NCBI GenBank assembly: GCA_016704145.1 | Contig: JADJAS010000007.1 | Span: 1,736,001 to 1,800,000, forward strand | DNA length: 64,000 bases | Reading direction: 5' to 3' | Origin: Rhodocyclaceae bacterium | GTDB lineage: Bacteria; Pseudomonadota; Gammaproteobacteria; Burkholderiales; Rhodocyclaceae | Shown: piece after piece, positions 15,101 to 23,085 of the stretch | Numbering within the stretch: the first letter of the stretch is position 1 | Layout: each line of letters begins with the position of its first letter | Translations under genes and position numbers: made by a program | The notes under the pieces: generated by a model | The model's input: only the letters and a program-made list of their open reading frames with translations | Databases searched by the model: none | Told to the model about the DNA's origin: nothing

Positions 15101-17529
15101 ACAGTGTGCGTGTTCGTCCCGAGAGTTCCGCGCCGGCCCGGGCCGAAGACGGAAAGGAAAGCCAAGTGACCACCACCGCGACCCATGCCGATGCCGGCAA
15201 CCTGTCCGATGTCGGCAGCCGGCTGATCTTCTTCAAGAAGCTGCAGGCCGTCACCAACAAGGTGCACGCCACCGCCAACATCGACGAGATCATGCTGGAA
15301 CTGTCGCAGGACATCTGTGGCATGTTCAACGCCGATCGCCTCACCATCTACGCCTTCACCGAGGACAAGGCGCACATCGTCTCCAAGGTCAAGACCGGCC
15401 TCGGGTCTTTTAAGGATCTGCGCTTGCCGGTTTCGGATCAGAGCATCGCCGGCTATGTGGCGCTGAGCCGATCGGCCGTGAATATTCGCGATGCTCACGA
15501 CGAGGAGGAACTGAAGGCCGTCAATCCTGGTTTGCGGCTCATGAGCGAGGTGGATCAGCGCACGGGCTACCGCACCAAACAGGTTCTTGCCGCGCCCATC
15601 GTCGATGCCGCCAGCGGCGAACTGTACGGCGTGGTGCAGATCATCAACCACCAGACCGACACCCCGTTCGCGCCGGTGGCCGAGGAAGGATTGCGCGGAC
15701 TATGCGAAACCATGGCCATCGCCTTTGCCCATCGGCAGAAGGTGACCCAGTCGGTCAAGTCCAAGTACGACTATCTCGTGTTCGACGCCGTCATCTCGGC
15801 GCAGGAACTGGAACTGGCCACGCGCTCGGCGCGGCGCAAGGGCATCGACGTTGAGGAAGCCTTGCTCGCCGAGTTTCAGCTGTCGCCGGCGGCCCTCGGC
15901 GCGGCGCTGTCCAAGTTTTTTGGCGTGCCCTACGAACCCTATTCGCCGGAGCGGCTCAAGCCGCTCGACCTGCTCAGGAACCTCAAACTCGAGTATGTCG
16001 AGCAGAACCGCTGGTTGCCGATCGAGGATACCGCCGAGGGCGTCGTCGTCCTGACCATGGATCCCGAGCAGGTGAGAAGCTCGCGCGTCGTCCAGAACAT
16101 CTTCCCCAAGCGCAAGCTGGTGTTCCGCGTCACCACGCATCGCGAGTTCGTGCTGACGGTCAAGCAGATGTTCGGCGCCAACGGCGACGACGTGCACGTG
16201 GGCGAGCTGCTTTCCGACCTGGAGGCGGGTGATGCCGAGACCGAGGCGCCGGCGGAAGATGTTTCGGCCTCGGCCGATAACGAGCTGGTCAAGCTGGTCA
16301 ACAAGATCATCACCGACGCCTACCAGCAGGGCGCCTCCGACATCCACATCGAACCCGGCATGGGCAAGGATAAGGTGCTGATCCGCTTCCGCCGCGATGG
16401 TTCGCTGTACAAGTACATCGAGGTGCCCGGCAGCTACCGCAACTCGCTGGTGGCGCGCATCAAGATCATGTGCGACCTCGATATCTCGGAGAAGCGCCGG
16501 CCGCAGGACGGCAAGATCAAGTTCAGGCGCTTCGGGCCGCTCGACATCGAGCTGCGCGTGGCCACCATGCCGTCGACCGGCGGCGTCGAGGATGTGGTCA
16601 TGCGCATCCTGTCCGCCGGCGAGCCGATTCCGCTCGACAAGCTCGGCATCCTGCCCGGCAACCTCGAGAAGCTGAGATCCTGCATCGCCAAGCCCTATGG
16701 CCTGTTCTTTGTCTGCGGCCCGACCGGCTCGGGCAAGACCACCACGCTGCATTCCGTGCTGGCCCAGCTCAACACGCCCGACACCAAGATATGGACCGCC
16801 GAGGATCCGGTCGAGATCACCCAAAAGGGGTTGCGTCAGGTACAGATCAACAAGAAGGCTGGCCTCGACTTCCCCACCATCATGCGCTCCTTTCTGCGCG
16901 CCGACCCGGACATCATCATGGTCGGCGAAATGCGCGACAAGGAGACCACGGCGATCGGCATCGAGGCCTCGCTGACCGGCCACCTGGTGTTCGCCACCCT
17001 GCACACCAACAGCGCGCCCGAATCGATCGTGCGGCTGCTCGACATGGGCATGGACCCGTTCAACTTCGCCGACGCCCTGCTCGGCATCCTGGCCCAGCGG
17101 CTGGCCAAGCGACTGTGCAAGTGCAAGGAAGCCTACGCGCCGACCGAGGACGACATGCGGCAGCTGGTGGACGAATACTGCCAGGAGCTCAAGGCCACGT
17201 CCGCGTTTCGCGACAATGCCGACGCCGCCCGCGCGGCCGTCGCCGAGCGCTGGCTCAAGGCCTACGGGAAGGCAGGCCGACTGACGCTCCATCGCCCCAA
17301 GGGTTGCGAAGCCTGTGGCAACACCGGCTACAAGGGCCGTGTCGGCCTGCACGAACTGCTGGTCGGCACCGACGAAATCAAGCGGCTGATCCAGGAGCAC
17401 GCGCGCGTTGCGCAGATATTGGCTCAGGCGCTGGAAGAGGGCATGACCACGCTCAAGCAGGACGGCATGGAAAAAGTGCTGCAAGGCATCACCGACATGA
17501 AGCAGGTGCGGGCGGTGTGCATCAAGTAG
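15097..17529 (+). CDS. GAF-domain fused type II/IV secretion ATPase (PilB/GspE family)
   Basis: 810 residues from ATG 15097, which overlaps the previous stop (ATGA). Domain order: GAF at about residues 35-205 (small-molecule sensor), a MshEN/GspE N-terminal domain at about 220-370, and the hexameric ATPase at about 390-790. Walker A is GPTGSGKTTTLHS near residue 541; the Asp/Walker B box is DIIMVGEMRDKET near 604; the tetracysteine zinc site is CKCKEAY (about 674) with CEACGNTGYKG (about 737). Family role: powers pilus or pseudopilus assembly at the inner membrane. A fused GAF is not standard for PilB or GspE. The cognate pilus or secretion system is not in the window, apart from pilA 1.7 kb away. 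Confidence 0.9.
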   Translation: MNSVRVRPESSAPARAEDGKESQVTTTATHADAGNLSDVGSRLIFFKKLQAVTNKVHATANIDEIMLELSQDICGMFNADRLTIYAFTEDKAHIVSKVKTGLGSFKDLRLPVSDQSIAGYVALSRSAVNIRDAHDEEELKAVNPGLRLMSEVDQRTGYRTKQVLAAPIVDAASGELYGVVQIINHQTDTPFAPVAEEGLRGLCETMAIAFAHRQKVTQSVKSKYDYLVFDAVISAQELELATRSARRKGIDVEEALLAEFQLSPAALGAALSKFFGVPYEPYSPERLKPLDLLRNLKLEYVEQNRWLPIEDTAEGVVVLTMDPEQVRSSRVVQNIFPKRKLVFRVTTHREFVLTVKQMFGANGDDVHVGELLSDLEAGDAETEAPAEDVSASADNELVKLVNKIITDAYQQGASDIHIEPGMGKDKVLIRFRRDGSLYKYIEVPGSYRNSLVARIKIMCDLDISEKRRPQDGKIKFRRFGPLDIELRVATMPSTGGVEDVVMRILSAGEPIPLDKLGILPGNLEKLRSCIAKPYGLFFVCGPTGSGKTTTLHSVLAQLNTPDTKIWTAEDPVEITQKGLRQVQINKKAGLDFPTIMRSFLRADPDIIMVGEMRDKETTAIGIEASLTGHLVFATLHTNSAPESIVRLLDMGMDPFNFADALLGILAQRLAKRLCKCKEAYAPTEDDMRQLVDEYCQELKATSAFRDNADAARAAVAERWLKAYGKAGRLTLHRPKGCEACGNTGYKGRVGLHELLVGTDEIKRLIQEHARVAQILAQALEEGMTTLKQDGMEKVLQGITDMKQVRAVCIK

Positions 17530-17547
17530 CGCGCGCCGCCGCCCAAT

Positions 17548-17934
17548 TCACCACCGCCGGGCGACCCCCAAGGTCGCGAACATGTCGTCGCGACTGATCA
17601 GCGGAGCCGACTCGAGCCGGCTTTGAGCCGCGAGTATCCGGTCGAAAGGATCGCGGTGTTCGCTGGCAAGGCCGCCAGCGTGCAGCGCATGCAGATAGCT
17701 TATCGGCAAGTGCTGAAAGCCGTCGGCGTCCAATAGTTCCCTGAAGCGCGCGATGACTTCGGCGCCGATCGCCAACCTGCCGAGCCGGTGCTTGGTCGAA
17801 ATTTCCCAAGCGCTTGCCGCGCTAACGAGAATCGTGTTCCCCTCGTCGAGGATCAGGCTTCGAGCGCTATCGGGTAGCTTCGGGTCGTCGGTCCACCACC
17901 ATAGCAGCGCGTGGGTGTCCAGCAAGAATCTCAA
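17548..17934 (-). CDS. PIN-domain toxin, VapC type
   Basis: 128 residues with a TTG start at 17934 that overlaps the antitoxin stop (TTGA); no ATG fits, and longer starts would run over the antitoxin. PIN nuclease acidic residues are seen in FLLDTHALLWW, SAASAWEIS and HRDPFDRILAAQ. Family activity (known): Mg-dependent endoribonuclease that inhibits translation. It is the downstream gene of a two-gene toxin-antitoxin operon. Confidence 0.88.
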   Translation of the reverse strand: MRFLLDTHALLWWWTDDPKLPDSARSLILDEGNTILVSAASAWEISTKHRLGRLAIGAEVIARFRELLDADGFQHLPISYLHALHAGGLASEHRDPFDRILAAQSRLESAPLISRDDMFATLGVARRW

Positions 17935-18161
17935 GGTGCCTCCCAGGCCGCCAATTCCGTTTCGGGCAGCGGCTCGAAGAAGGTGTCCGCCACGCATCCG
18001 GTCAGCCTGCCCGGTCGGCGTTTGCCGTGATCGGCGGCCAAGGGCACCAGGCGAGCATAAGGCTTGCCTGCCTTGGCCAACACGATTTCCTCCCCGGCAT
18101 GGGCCAGTTCCAGCAGGCGCGAGAAGTTGGTTTTCGCGTCATGAACGTTGATAAGCCGCAT
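17931..18161 (-). CDS. Phd/YefM-like antitoxin of the VapC module
   Basis: 76 residues from ATG 18161 (MRLINVHDAKTNFSRLLE), which has AGGCGA upstream; an in-frame ATG at 18179 lacks a ribosome site. The N-terminus is a Phd/YefM DNA-binding fold (AKTNFSRLLELAHAGEEIVLAKAGKP). The C-terminal tail (about 50-76) would wrap the toxin. It autoregulates the operon in known relatives. The direct repeats at 18192-18212 are a candidate operator. Confidence 0.88.
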   Translation of the reverse strand: MRLINVHDAKTNFSRLLELAHAGEEIVLAKAGKPYARLVPLAADHGKRRPGRLTGCVADTFFEPLPETELAAWEAP

Positions 18162-18191
18162 ATCCGATCGCCTCACCATGTTGATGGTCTG

Positions 18192-18212
18192 GACTAAGTA
18201 CCGTGACTAAGT
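18192..18212. promoter_or_regulatory. Direct repeat, candidate antitoxin operator
   Basis: GACTAAGT occurs twice (18192-18199 and 18205-18212), 13 bp apart start to start, just upstream of the vapBC start. The role is inferred from position. Confidence 0.4.
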
Positions 18213-18295
18213 CTAGCAGAGTTGGCTGGCGGCAGGCGCGTACCCATTTGAACGGGCATCGATGCGGCTCGAATTCAGCCGCCAGCTTCGTCGTC

Positions 18296-18318
18296 GGCGT
18301 GCCGCGGCGGCTGACTAT
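18296..18318 (+). repeat. Dispersed repeat copy between two TA modules
   Basis: 20 of 23 bases match the consensus. It lies in the roughly 245-bp intergenic stretch between the two VapBC modules; nothing else is recognised there apart from the operator-like repeats. Confidence 0.75.
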
Positions 18319-18405
18319 TGGTATGCCCGCCAAGGGCTGCTTCCATTGTGATGGCAATTTGCTATCATCAATCGAGTTTCGTTTTGATTTCCTTGAGTGA
18401 TGACC

Positions 18406-18636
18406 ATGAAGGCACTGAGCATTCGTAATCTGCCGGACGATGTTTATGAGGCGCTGAAGGCAATGGCGGCGGCCAATCACCGAAGCATGCAGGAGCAGGT
18501 GCGCTGCCTGATCGAGCGCGAGGCCAGGCTCGCCGCGAGCCCGGGTTTGGCCGCGGCACGGGCGTGGCGGGTACGGCTGGCCGGGAGGAATCTCGGTGAC
18601 ACGGTGGAGGATGTCCGGCTGGATCGTGCCCGATGA
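18406..18636 (+). CDS. Ribbon-helix-helix antitoxin (FitA-like)
   Basis: 76 residues from ATG 18406 (MKALSIRNLPDDVYEAL); ATG 18400 and GTG 18397 are in-frame alternatives. The N-terminal SIRNLPDDVYEALKAMA followed by NHRSMQEQVRCLIE is a classic Arc/FitA ribbon-helix-helix DNA-binding domain. The last bases overlap the PIN toxin start (ATGA). This is a second, independent toxin-antitoxin pair on the opposite strand from the first. Confidence 0.88.
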   Translation: MKALSIRNLPDDVYEALKAMAAANHRSMQEQVRCLIEREARLAASPGLAAARAWRVRLAGRNLGDTVEDVRLDRAR

Positions 18637-19037
18637 TCTGGGTCATCGACACCTCGGCCCTGATTCGCCTGTTCGTCCCCGACGGCCCTGTTCATCCGGA
18701 AGCCGAAGCAGCCTTCAATCGCGCGAGCACCGGCGCGGACATCCTCATCGCCCCTCAGTTGCTGCTGGCCGAGACCGCCAATGTGTTGCTCCGCAAGTGC
18801 CGTCGCGGCGAAATGTCGTCCTCGGAACTGCGCGAACTATTGCAAGCCGTCGAATCGCTGCCCATTCGTTACGTCGAACATGAATCCTTGTTACAGCCGG
18901 CTTGCGTGATTGCCGAGGCGCACGGGTTGAGCGCTTATGATGCGCTCTACCTGGCCTTGGCCGAACGCCATGGCGCACGCGTCTTGACCAGCGATGCCCG
19001 GTTGGAGACGGTGGCGCGCGGCATGGGGCTGTGTTAA
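18633..19037 (+). CDS. PIN-domain toxin of the FitA-like module
   Basis: 134 residues. PIN acidic residues: WVIDTSALIRLF, LLLAETANVLLR, LSAYDALYLALAE and LTSDARLE. Expected activity is endoribonuclease. It is translationally coupled to the upstream antitoxin. It is intact and of family length. Confidence 0.9.
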   Translation: MIWVIDTSALIRLFVPDGPVHPEAEAAFNRASTGADILIAPQLLLAETANVLLRKCRRGEMSSSELRELLQAVESLPIRYVEHESLLQPACVIAEAHGLSAYDALYLALAERHGARVLTSDARLETVARGMGLC

Positions 19038-19134
19038 GTCATTCGCCGGCTATCCGGTGACGAAAATCGTCACCTCGCGCCCAAATTCGCCAGTCGACCG
19101 CCCCGAAAACCACGAAAAACACGGCTTTTCTGGC

Positions 19135-19150
19135 TGGCACGCCGGTTGCT
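19135..19150 (+). promoter_or_regulatory. Sigma54 promoter of pilA
   Basis: TGGCACGCCGGTTGCT has the -24 GG and -12 GC elements with exact sigma54 spacing, 48 bp upstream of the pilA start. Sigma54/PilSR control of pilin genes is well established in pseudomonads and others. The regulators are not in this window. Confidence 0.88.
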
Positions 19151-19198
19151 ATATCCCTGTCAAGCACAACTTGTCGTGCGCTAACCCAGGAGATAGAC

Positions 19199-19624
19199 AT
19201 GAAAAAGGTTCAACAAGGCTTTACCCTCATCGAACTGATGATCGTCGTGGCCATCATCGGCATCCTCGCCGCCATCGCGCTGCCAGCGTATCAGGATTAC
19301 ACGGCACGCTCGCAATTTAGTGAAGCCGTGAATCTTGCCGGTGGCTTGAAGACAGTAGTCGCCGATATTTATGCCGACAAAGGCGCATTTACCGACGCCG
19401 ACAGTGGCAGCTTTGGTGTTCCTGCCGCCGCTGATGTTAAGGGTAAGTACACGACCAGCGTTACGGTGACTGATGGAGTTGTCGTGGCACTCGCTGGCGG
19501 TGATGCTTCTGCGCTTATTGCCGGAAAAACCATCACTCTGACGCCGACTGCGAACAACGGTTCCATCGAGTGGGCTTGCACTTCTAATGCTGCCGATAAG
19601 TATGTTCCGGCTGCATGTCGTTGA
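19199..19624 (+). CDS. pilA: Type IV major pilin PilA
   Basis: 141 residues. Short leader MKKVQQG, then prepilin peptidase cleavage before FTLIELMIVVAIIGILAAIA, the conserved hydrophobic helix with Glu5. A C-terminal pair of cysteines (WACTSN...PAACR) forms the disulfide loop of group IVa pilins. Ribosome site AGGAGA is 5 bases upstream. It forms the pilus fibre for adhesion, twitching or DNA uptake. It is alone between a sigma54 promoter and an intrinsic terminator, so it is monocistronic. The gene sits within toxin-antitoxin modules. Confidence 0.96.
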   Translation: MKKVQQGFTLIELMIVVAIIGILAAIALPAYQDYTARSQFSEAVNLAGGLKTVVADIYADKGAFTDADSGSFGVPAAADVKGKYTTSVTVTDGVVVALAGGDASALIAGKTITLTPTANNGSIEWACTSNAADKYVPAACR

Positions 19625-19652
19625 TGCTAGCAGCCTCGCGTAACGCGAAAGC

Positions 19653-19682
19653 AACCCCGCCTCGGCGGGGTTTCTGTTTTTT
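19653..19682 (+). terminator. Intrinsic terminator of pilA
   Basis: 9-bp stem AACCCCGCC / GGCGGGGTT with a TC loop, followed by TCTGTTTTTT. Confidence 0.9.
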
Positions 19683-19694
19683 GCGTGACCCATG

Positions 19695-19719
19695 GGCGTG
19701 CCGCCACGGCTGACTTTCG
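19695..19719 (+). repeat. Dispersed repeat, exact consensus copy
   Basis: The intergenic copy that defines the 25-bp consensus, with the 20-bp core GTGCCGCCACGGCTGACTTT and the flanks GGC and CG. It lies between the pilA terminator and a sixA remnant. Confidence 0.85.
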
Positions 19720-19737
19720 TGATTGCCAGCGCAGGCG

Positions 19738-19794
19738 CTACAGCATGTCCGGATGTGCCACCACCTTGAGCAACGTTCGAATTTCCCCGTTGCG
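19738..19794 (-). pseudogene. 3' remnant of a sixA-like gene
   Basis: 19 codons on the minus strand read RNGEIRTLLKVVAHPDML and stop. They closely match the C-terminus of the intact sixA at 21349 (RDGEIGTVLKAVAHPDLL), with DNA identity of roughly 85-90% over 60 bp. No upstream sixA sequence continues. It is a duplicated or left-over fragment beside the HepT gene. Confidence 0.8.
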
Positions 19795-19803
19795 CCGAAT
19801 AAT

Positions 19804-20310
19804 TCAATCGCCGGGCAACTGCTCCGGTGGGAGATGCAAGCGCTTCGCCGCGTCTTCGCATATCCGCCGATAGGTTTGCAGCAGGATGCGGCTGTAGGAG
19901 TCGGCGAGATTGAGGTCCTCGGCAAACGACTGGGCATCGGTCATGTATTCATGGACGAGCCGGTTGCGCAGTTGTCTCGCTTCCAGCCAGGCAGCGACAT
20001 CTTCCACGACGCCGAGTCGCTCCGCGCGATTGAGTACTTCGATCTGGCTACCGGGCCGTTCGGCCAGGGCGAGCAGCCAGCGTGGCAACAGCTTGTCGGC
20101 AATGGTGTCCTGTAGCCGCCCGTAGCGGGAGACAAAGGCTTCCAGCCGTTCCGCAAGCTCCGGCTGGTTGTTCAGGGACCGCACCCAGAGCGCATCGATG
20201 CGTTGAGCGAACAGGCGTGCACGGCTCCATTCAAGATGTCCCGCCTCCCGGGCAACAACGGTAAGCGTGGCGAGAAACCGATCGACCGGCAGCGGGCTGC
20301 TCGCTTTCAT
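19804..20310 (-). CDS. HEPN-domain toxin (HepT-like)
   Basis: 168 residues, mostly helical. The HEPN RNase signature R-x4-H is visible as RNRLVHEY at about residues 115-122, preceded by AAWLEARQL. Start and stop overlap the upstream nucleotidyltransferase gene (ATGA). In known HepT/MntA systems the toxin is an RNase and the partner inactivates it by adding AMP to a Tyr near the HEPN motif; the HEY tyrosine here is in the right place. Length is slightly above the commonest HepT proteins. Confidence 0.82.
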   Translation of the reverse strand: MKASSPLPVDRFLATLTVVAREAGHLEWSRARLFAQRIDALWVRSLNNQPELAERLEAFVSRYGRLQDTIADKLLPRWLLALAERPGSQIEVLNRAERLGVVEDVAAWLEARQLRNRLVHEYMTDAQSFAEDLNLADSYSRILLQTYRRICEDAAKRLHLPPEQLPGD

Positions 20311-20606
20311 ATGGTCTCCGCCGTGGCGGAAGCGACGCGGTGGATAGGCGAAAGCGGCGTTTCCGGATCAATCACCAGGACATCGATGGCTTGGTCGCCA
20401 AGCTTCATTTGCAGGCGGGCGGTCAAGGCCAGGGCCTTCTGGCGCGCGTCTGGCTGACAGGCGGGGAGTTCGATGAGCAAGTCGATATCGCCACCCCGCT
20501 GGCTGTCATCGACTCGCGACCCGAACAATCGCGAGCGCGCCGCCTCGCCGAATACCTCGCGTGTGGTATCGCGGATGATTTCTCGGGCCCTGGGTGTCAG
20601 ACGCAT
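20307..20606 (-). CDS. Minimal nucleotidyltransferase antitoxin (MntA-like)
   Basis: 99 residues. The nucleotidyltransferase motif GSR followed by GGDIDLLIE is at about residues 29-46, with a second acidic strand (AIDVLVIDP). It is translationally coupled to the HEPN toxin. Known relatives transfer AMP from ATP onto HepT to block its RNase. Confidence 0.85.
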   Translation of the reverse strand: MRLTPRAREIIRDTTREVFGEAARSRLFGSRVDDSQRGGDIDLLIELPACQPDARQKALALTARLQMKLGDQAIDVLVIDPETPLSPIHRVASATAETI

Positions 20607-20722
20607 GCCGGCGATTTTATGTCAACGCGGCTCAAGAGGGGCATGATCCATTCCGGAGAGCAATTGCGCATCTCCCCCATGACGACTATATTCGGACCTT
20701 ATTCGATCCAATGGAGTCCGTC

Positions 20723-20995
20723 ATGCGCTATTCTTCTCAAGTCAAGCCCATCAGCTACCTCAAGGCCAATGCCGCGGAGGTTCTGTTGCAACTGGCCGCG
20801 CGGCGGGAACCTCTCGTGATCACGCAGAATGGGGAGGCAAAGGCGGTGCTTCAGGACGTCGCTTCCTATGAAGAGACCCAGGAAACACTTGCCTTGCTGA
20901 AGATTCTCGCCTTGGGTAACCAGGACATTGAAGCCGGCAGGGTCAAGCCCGCGGGCGATGTCGTGGCCCGTCTGAAAGCCAAGAGGGCGGATTGA
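20723..20995 (+). CDS. Phd/YefM-family antitoxin
   Basis: 90 residues from ATG 20723, six bases after GGAG; the ATG at 20711 is also in frame. ISYLKANAAEVLLQL followed by REPLVITQNGEAKAVL is the Phd/YefM fold. The TGA overlaps the toxin ATG by one base (TGATG). Confidence 0.88.
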   Translation: MRYSSQVKPISYLKANAAEVLLQLAARREPLVITQNGEAKAVLQDVASYEETQETLALLKILALGNQDIEAGRVKPAGDVVARLKAKRAD

Positions 20996-21330
20996 TGCCC
21001 CAGGCTCGCCACGCGGTTCTTCTCACGCAGGGCGCCGAGCAAGACCTTGAATCGATCCACGACTACATCGCCGAGTTCGATTCGCCGGCCAATGGGGACC
21101 ACGTGCTTGATCGCTTGATGAAGGCGGTCGAGGGATTGGCAAGCTTTCCGGAACGCGGCAGTTATCCGAAGGAGTTGTTGGCGCTCGGCGTCAAGGAGTA
21201 TCGGCAGACCTTCTTCAAGCCCTATCGCATGATCTATCGTGTGATCGACAAGTGTGTTTACGTTTATGCGATCGCCGATGGGCGACGCGACATGCAATCG
21301 TTGCTCGCCAGACGCTTGCTGGGGGCTTGA
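20995..21330 (+). CDS. RelE/ParE-family toxin
   Basis: 111 residues. LTQGAEQDLESIHDYIAE, then FPERGSYPKEL, YRQTFFKPYRMIYRV and YVYAIADGRRD are the ParE/RelE core strands. Known family members inhibit gyrase or cleave mRNA; which applies here cannot be decided. It is the partner of the Phd-like antitoxin and the fourth toxin in the island. Confidence 0.88.
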   Translation: MPQARHAVLLTQGAEQDLESIHDYIAEFDSPANGDHVLDRLMKAVEGLASFPERGSYPKELLALGVKEYRQTFFKPYRMIYRVIDKCVYVYAIADGRRDMQSLLARRLLGA

Positions 21331-21348
21331 GTCCGACGCGGGCCGGCG

Positions 21349-21822
21349 CTACAGCAGGTCCGGATGGGCCACCGCCTTGAGCACCGTCCCAATTTCCCCG
21401 TCGCGCACGCGGGCGGTAAACCACCAGACCGCACCCTTCTTGACCGCCCAGTCGGCTTCGTCGCCGGCGAGCAGCAGGGCGGCGAGCCGACCCAGGGTCG
21501 GCTGGTGGCCGATCAGAATCGCCGTGCCGCCACGGCTGACTTTGCCTTCTGGCCAGCCGATGGCCGCCAGCAGATCGGCGACGTCGGCACTCGGACCGAT
21601 CTTCGGCTCGATCTCGAAGGGCAGCCCCAGGGCGTGTGCCGTTTGCCGGGTGCGCTCCGTCGGACTGACGAGTACGGCCACCTTGCCCGACAGGCGCTCG
21701 CGCAGCCAGCCAGCCATCCCGCGCGCCTGTTTTTCGCCGCGCGGCGTCAGCCGCCGCTTGTGGTCGGGGCGCTTGCCATCGCCTGCTTCGGCCTCGGCGT
21801 GGCGCCAGAGAATCAGGTCCAT
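21349..21822 (-). CDS. sixA: Phosphohistidine phosphatase SixA
   Basis: 157 residues of the histidine phosphatase superfamily. The N-terminal RHG-type motif is LILWRHAEAE (nucleophilic His8), and the second catalytic His is in LIGHQPTLG. Known role: removes phosphate from histidine of phosphotransfer (HPt) domains or PTSNtr proteins. Residues 94-101 (KVSRGGTA), just before the catalytic LIGHQP strand, are encoded by a near-perfect dispersed repeat. A second, truncated sixA 3' end lies at 19738. Confidence 0.9.
   Translation of the reverse strand: MDLILWRHAEAEAGDGKRPDHKRRLTPRGEKQARGMAGWLRERLSGKVAVLVSPTERTRQTAHALGLPFEIEPKIGPSADVADLLAAIGWPEGKVSRGGTAILIGHQPTLGRLAALLLAGDEADWAVKKGAVWWFTARVRDGEIGTVLKAVAHPDLL
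21521..21543 (+). repeat. Dispersed repeat copy in sixA
   Basis: 22 of 23 bases match. Read on the minus strand in frame as KVSRGGTA, right before the second catalytic histidine motif. Confidence 0.85.
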
Positions 21823-21846
21823 GTCCGGTTTCGGCCGTCGGCGCGG

Positions 21847-23085
21847 CTACTCGTAGCGCAGCGCCTCGATGGGCGAGAGCCGGGCGGCCTTGCGCGCCGG
21901 ATAAAAACCGAAGAAGACGCCGATGGCGGCGGCGAAGCCGACGGCGAGCGCGATGGCCGCCGTCGACAGCTGGATGCGCCAGTCCGCCAGTTCGCCGATC
22001 AGCGTCGCGCCGCCCACGCCCAGCAGGACGCCGACCAGCCCGCCGATCAGCGAGAGGGTGACGGCTTCGATCAGGAACTGGGCGAGGATGTCGCGGCCGC
22101 GGGCACCGACGGCCATGCGCAGGCCGATTTCGCGCGTCCGCTCGGTGACCGAGACCAGCATGATGTTCATGATGCCGATGCCGCCCACCAGCAGCGAAAC
22201 CGAGGCGACGGCGGCCAGCAGCATGGCCAGCACCTTGGACGAGGCTTCCTGCGCCTGGAGGATTTCGGTCATGTTGCGGACGTTGAAATCGTCGTCCTGC
22301 CCCGGTTGCAGGCGATGCCGCTGGCGCAGCAGGTCGCGCATCTTGTCTTCGGCCGACTTGATGTCGGCGCCCTGGCGCACCTTGACGTTGATCGAGCCGA
22401 CCGAGCGCGACTTGGCCAGGGCGGTGGCGCCGAGGATGCGCTTGCGCGCGGTCGAAATGGGCACCAGCACGATGTCGTCCTGGTCGGAGCCCATCATGTT
22501 CTGGCCCTTGGCGGCCAGTACGCCGATGACGGTCAGCGGCACCTTGCGCACGCGGATCACCTGGTCGACCGCACTTTCGTCGCCGAACAGGTTTTTCGCC
22601 ACCGTCTGGCCGATCAGGGCGACCTTGGCGGCGCCGTTCACCTCGGCGGCGTCGAACACCCGGCCTTCCGCCACCGCCCATTCGCGCGCCTCGAAATACT
22701 CGGGGGTGACGCCATAGAACGACGTCGACCAGTTGGCGTTGCCCGCCACCACCTGGCCGCTGCCGCGCAGCGCCGGGGCGGCCGTCTGGATTTCGTCGGG
22801 CAGTTCCCGGCTGATGGCGTAGGCATCGTCCTCGCTGATCGTCTGCAGCGAGCCGGCCGCCGCGCGGGCGCCGGTGAAGGTCGGCGACGCCGAGAAAACG
22901 ATGATCAGGTTGGCGCCGAGGCTGCGGATCTGGTCCTCGACGCGCGCCTGGGCGCCGTTGCCGACGGCGATCATGACGATCACGGCACCGACGCCGATGA
23001 TGATGCCGAGCATGGTCAGCGCCGAGCGCAATTTGTTCACGCGCAGCGCGCCCAGGGCGATGCGCAGGATGGCGGCAAAATTCAT
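21847..23085 (-). CDS. MacB-type ABC transporter permease (FtsX domain)
   Basis: 412 residues: TM1 at about 15-40, a large periplasmic MacB_PCD domain (about 45-270), then three C-terminal TM helices with the FtsX signature (IGIMNIMLVSVTERTREIGLRMAVGARG). In E. coli MacB, ATPase and permease are fused; here they are separate genes overlapping by 4 bases. With the MacA-like adaptor it would export a macrolide, peptide or lipid-like substrate through TolC, which is not in the window. Confidence 0.92.
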   Translation of the reverse strand: MNFAAILRIALGALRVNKLRSALTMLGIIIGVGAVIVMIAVGNGAQARVEDQIRSLGANLIIVFSASPTFTGARAAAGSLQTISEDDAYAISRELPDEIQTAAPALRGSGQVVAGNANWSTSFYGVTPEYFEAREWAVAEGRVFDAAEVNGAAKVALIGQTVAKNLFGDESAVDQVIRVRKVPLTVIGVLAAKGQNMMGSDQDDIVLVPISTARKRILGATALAKSRSVGSINVKVRQGADIKSAEDKMRDLLRQRHRLQPGQDDDFNVRNMTEILQAQEASSKVLAMLLAAVASVSLLVGGIGIMNIMLVSVTERTREIGLRMAVGARGRDILAQFLIEAVTLSLIGGLVGVLLGVGGATLIGELADWRIQLSTAAIALAVGFAAAIGVFFGFYPARKAARLSPIEALRYE

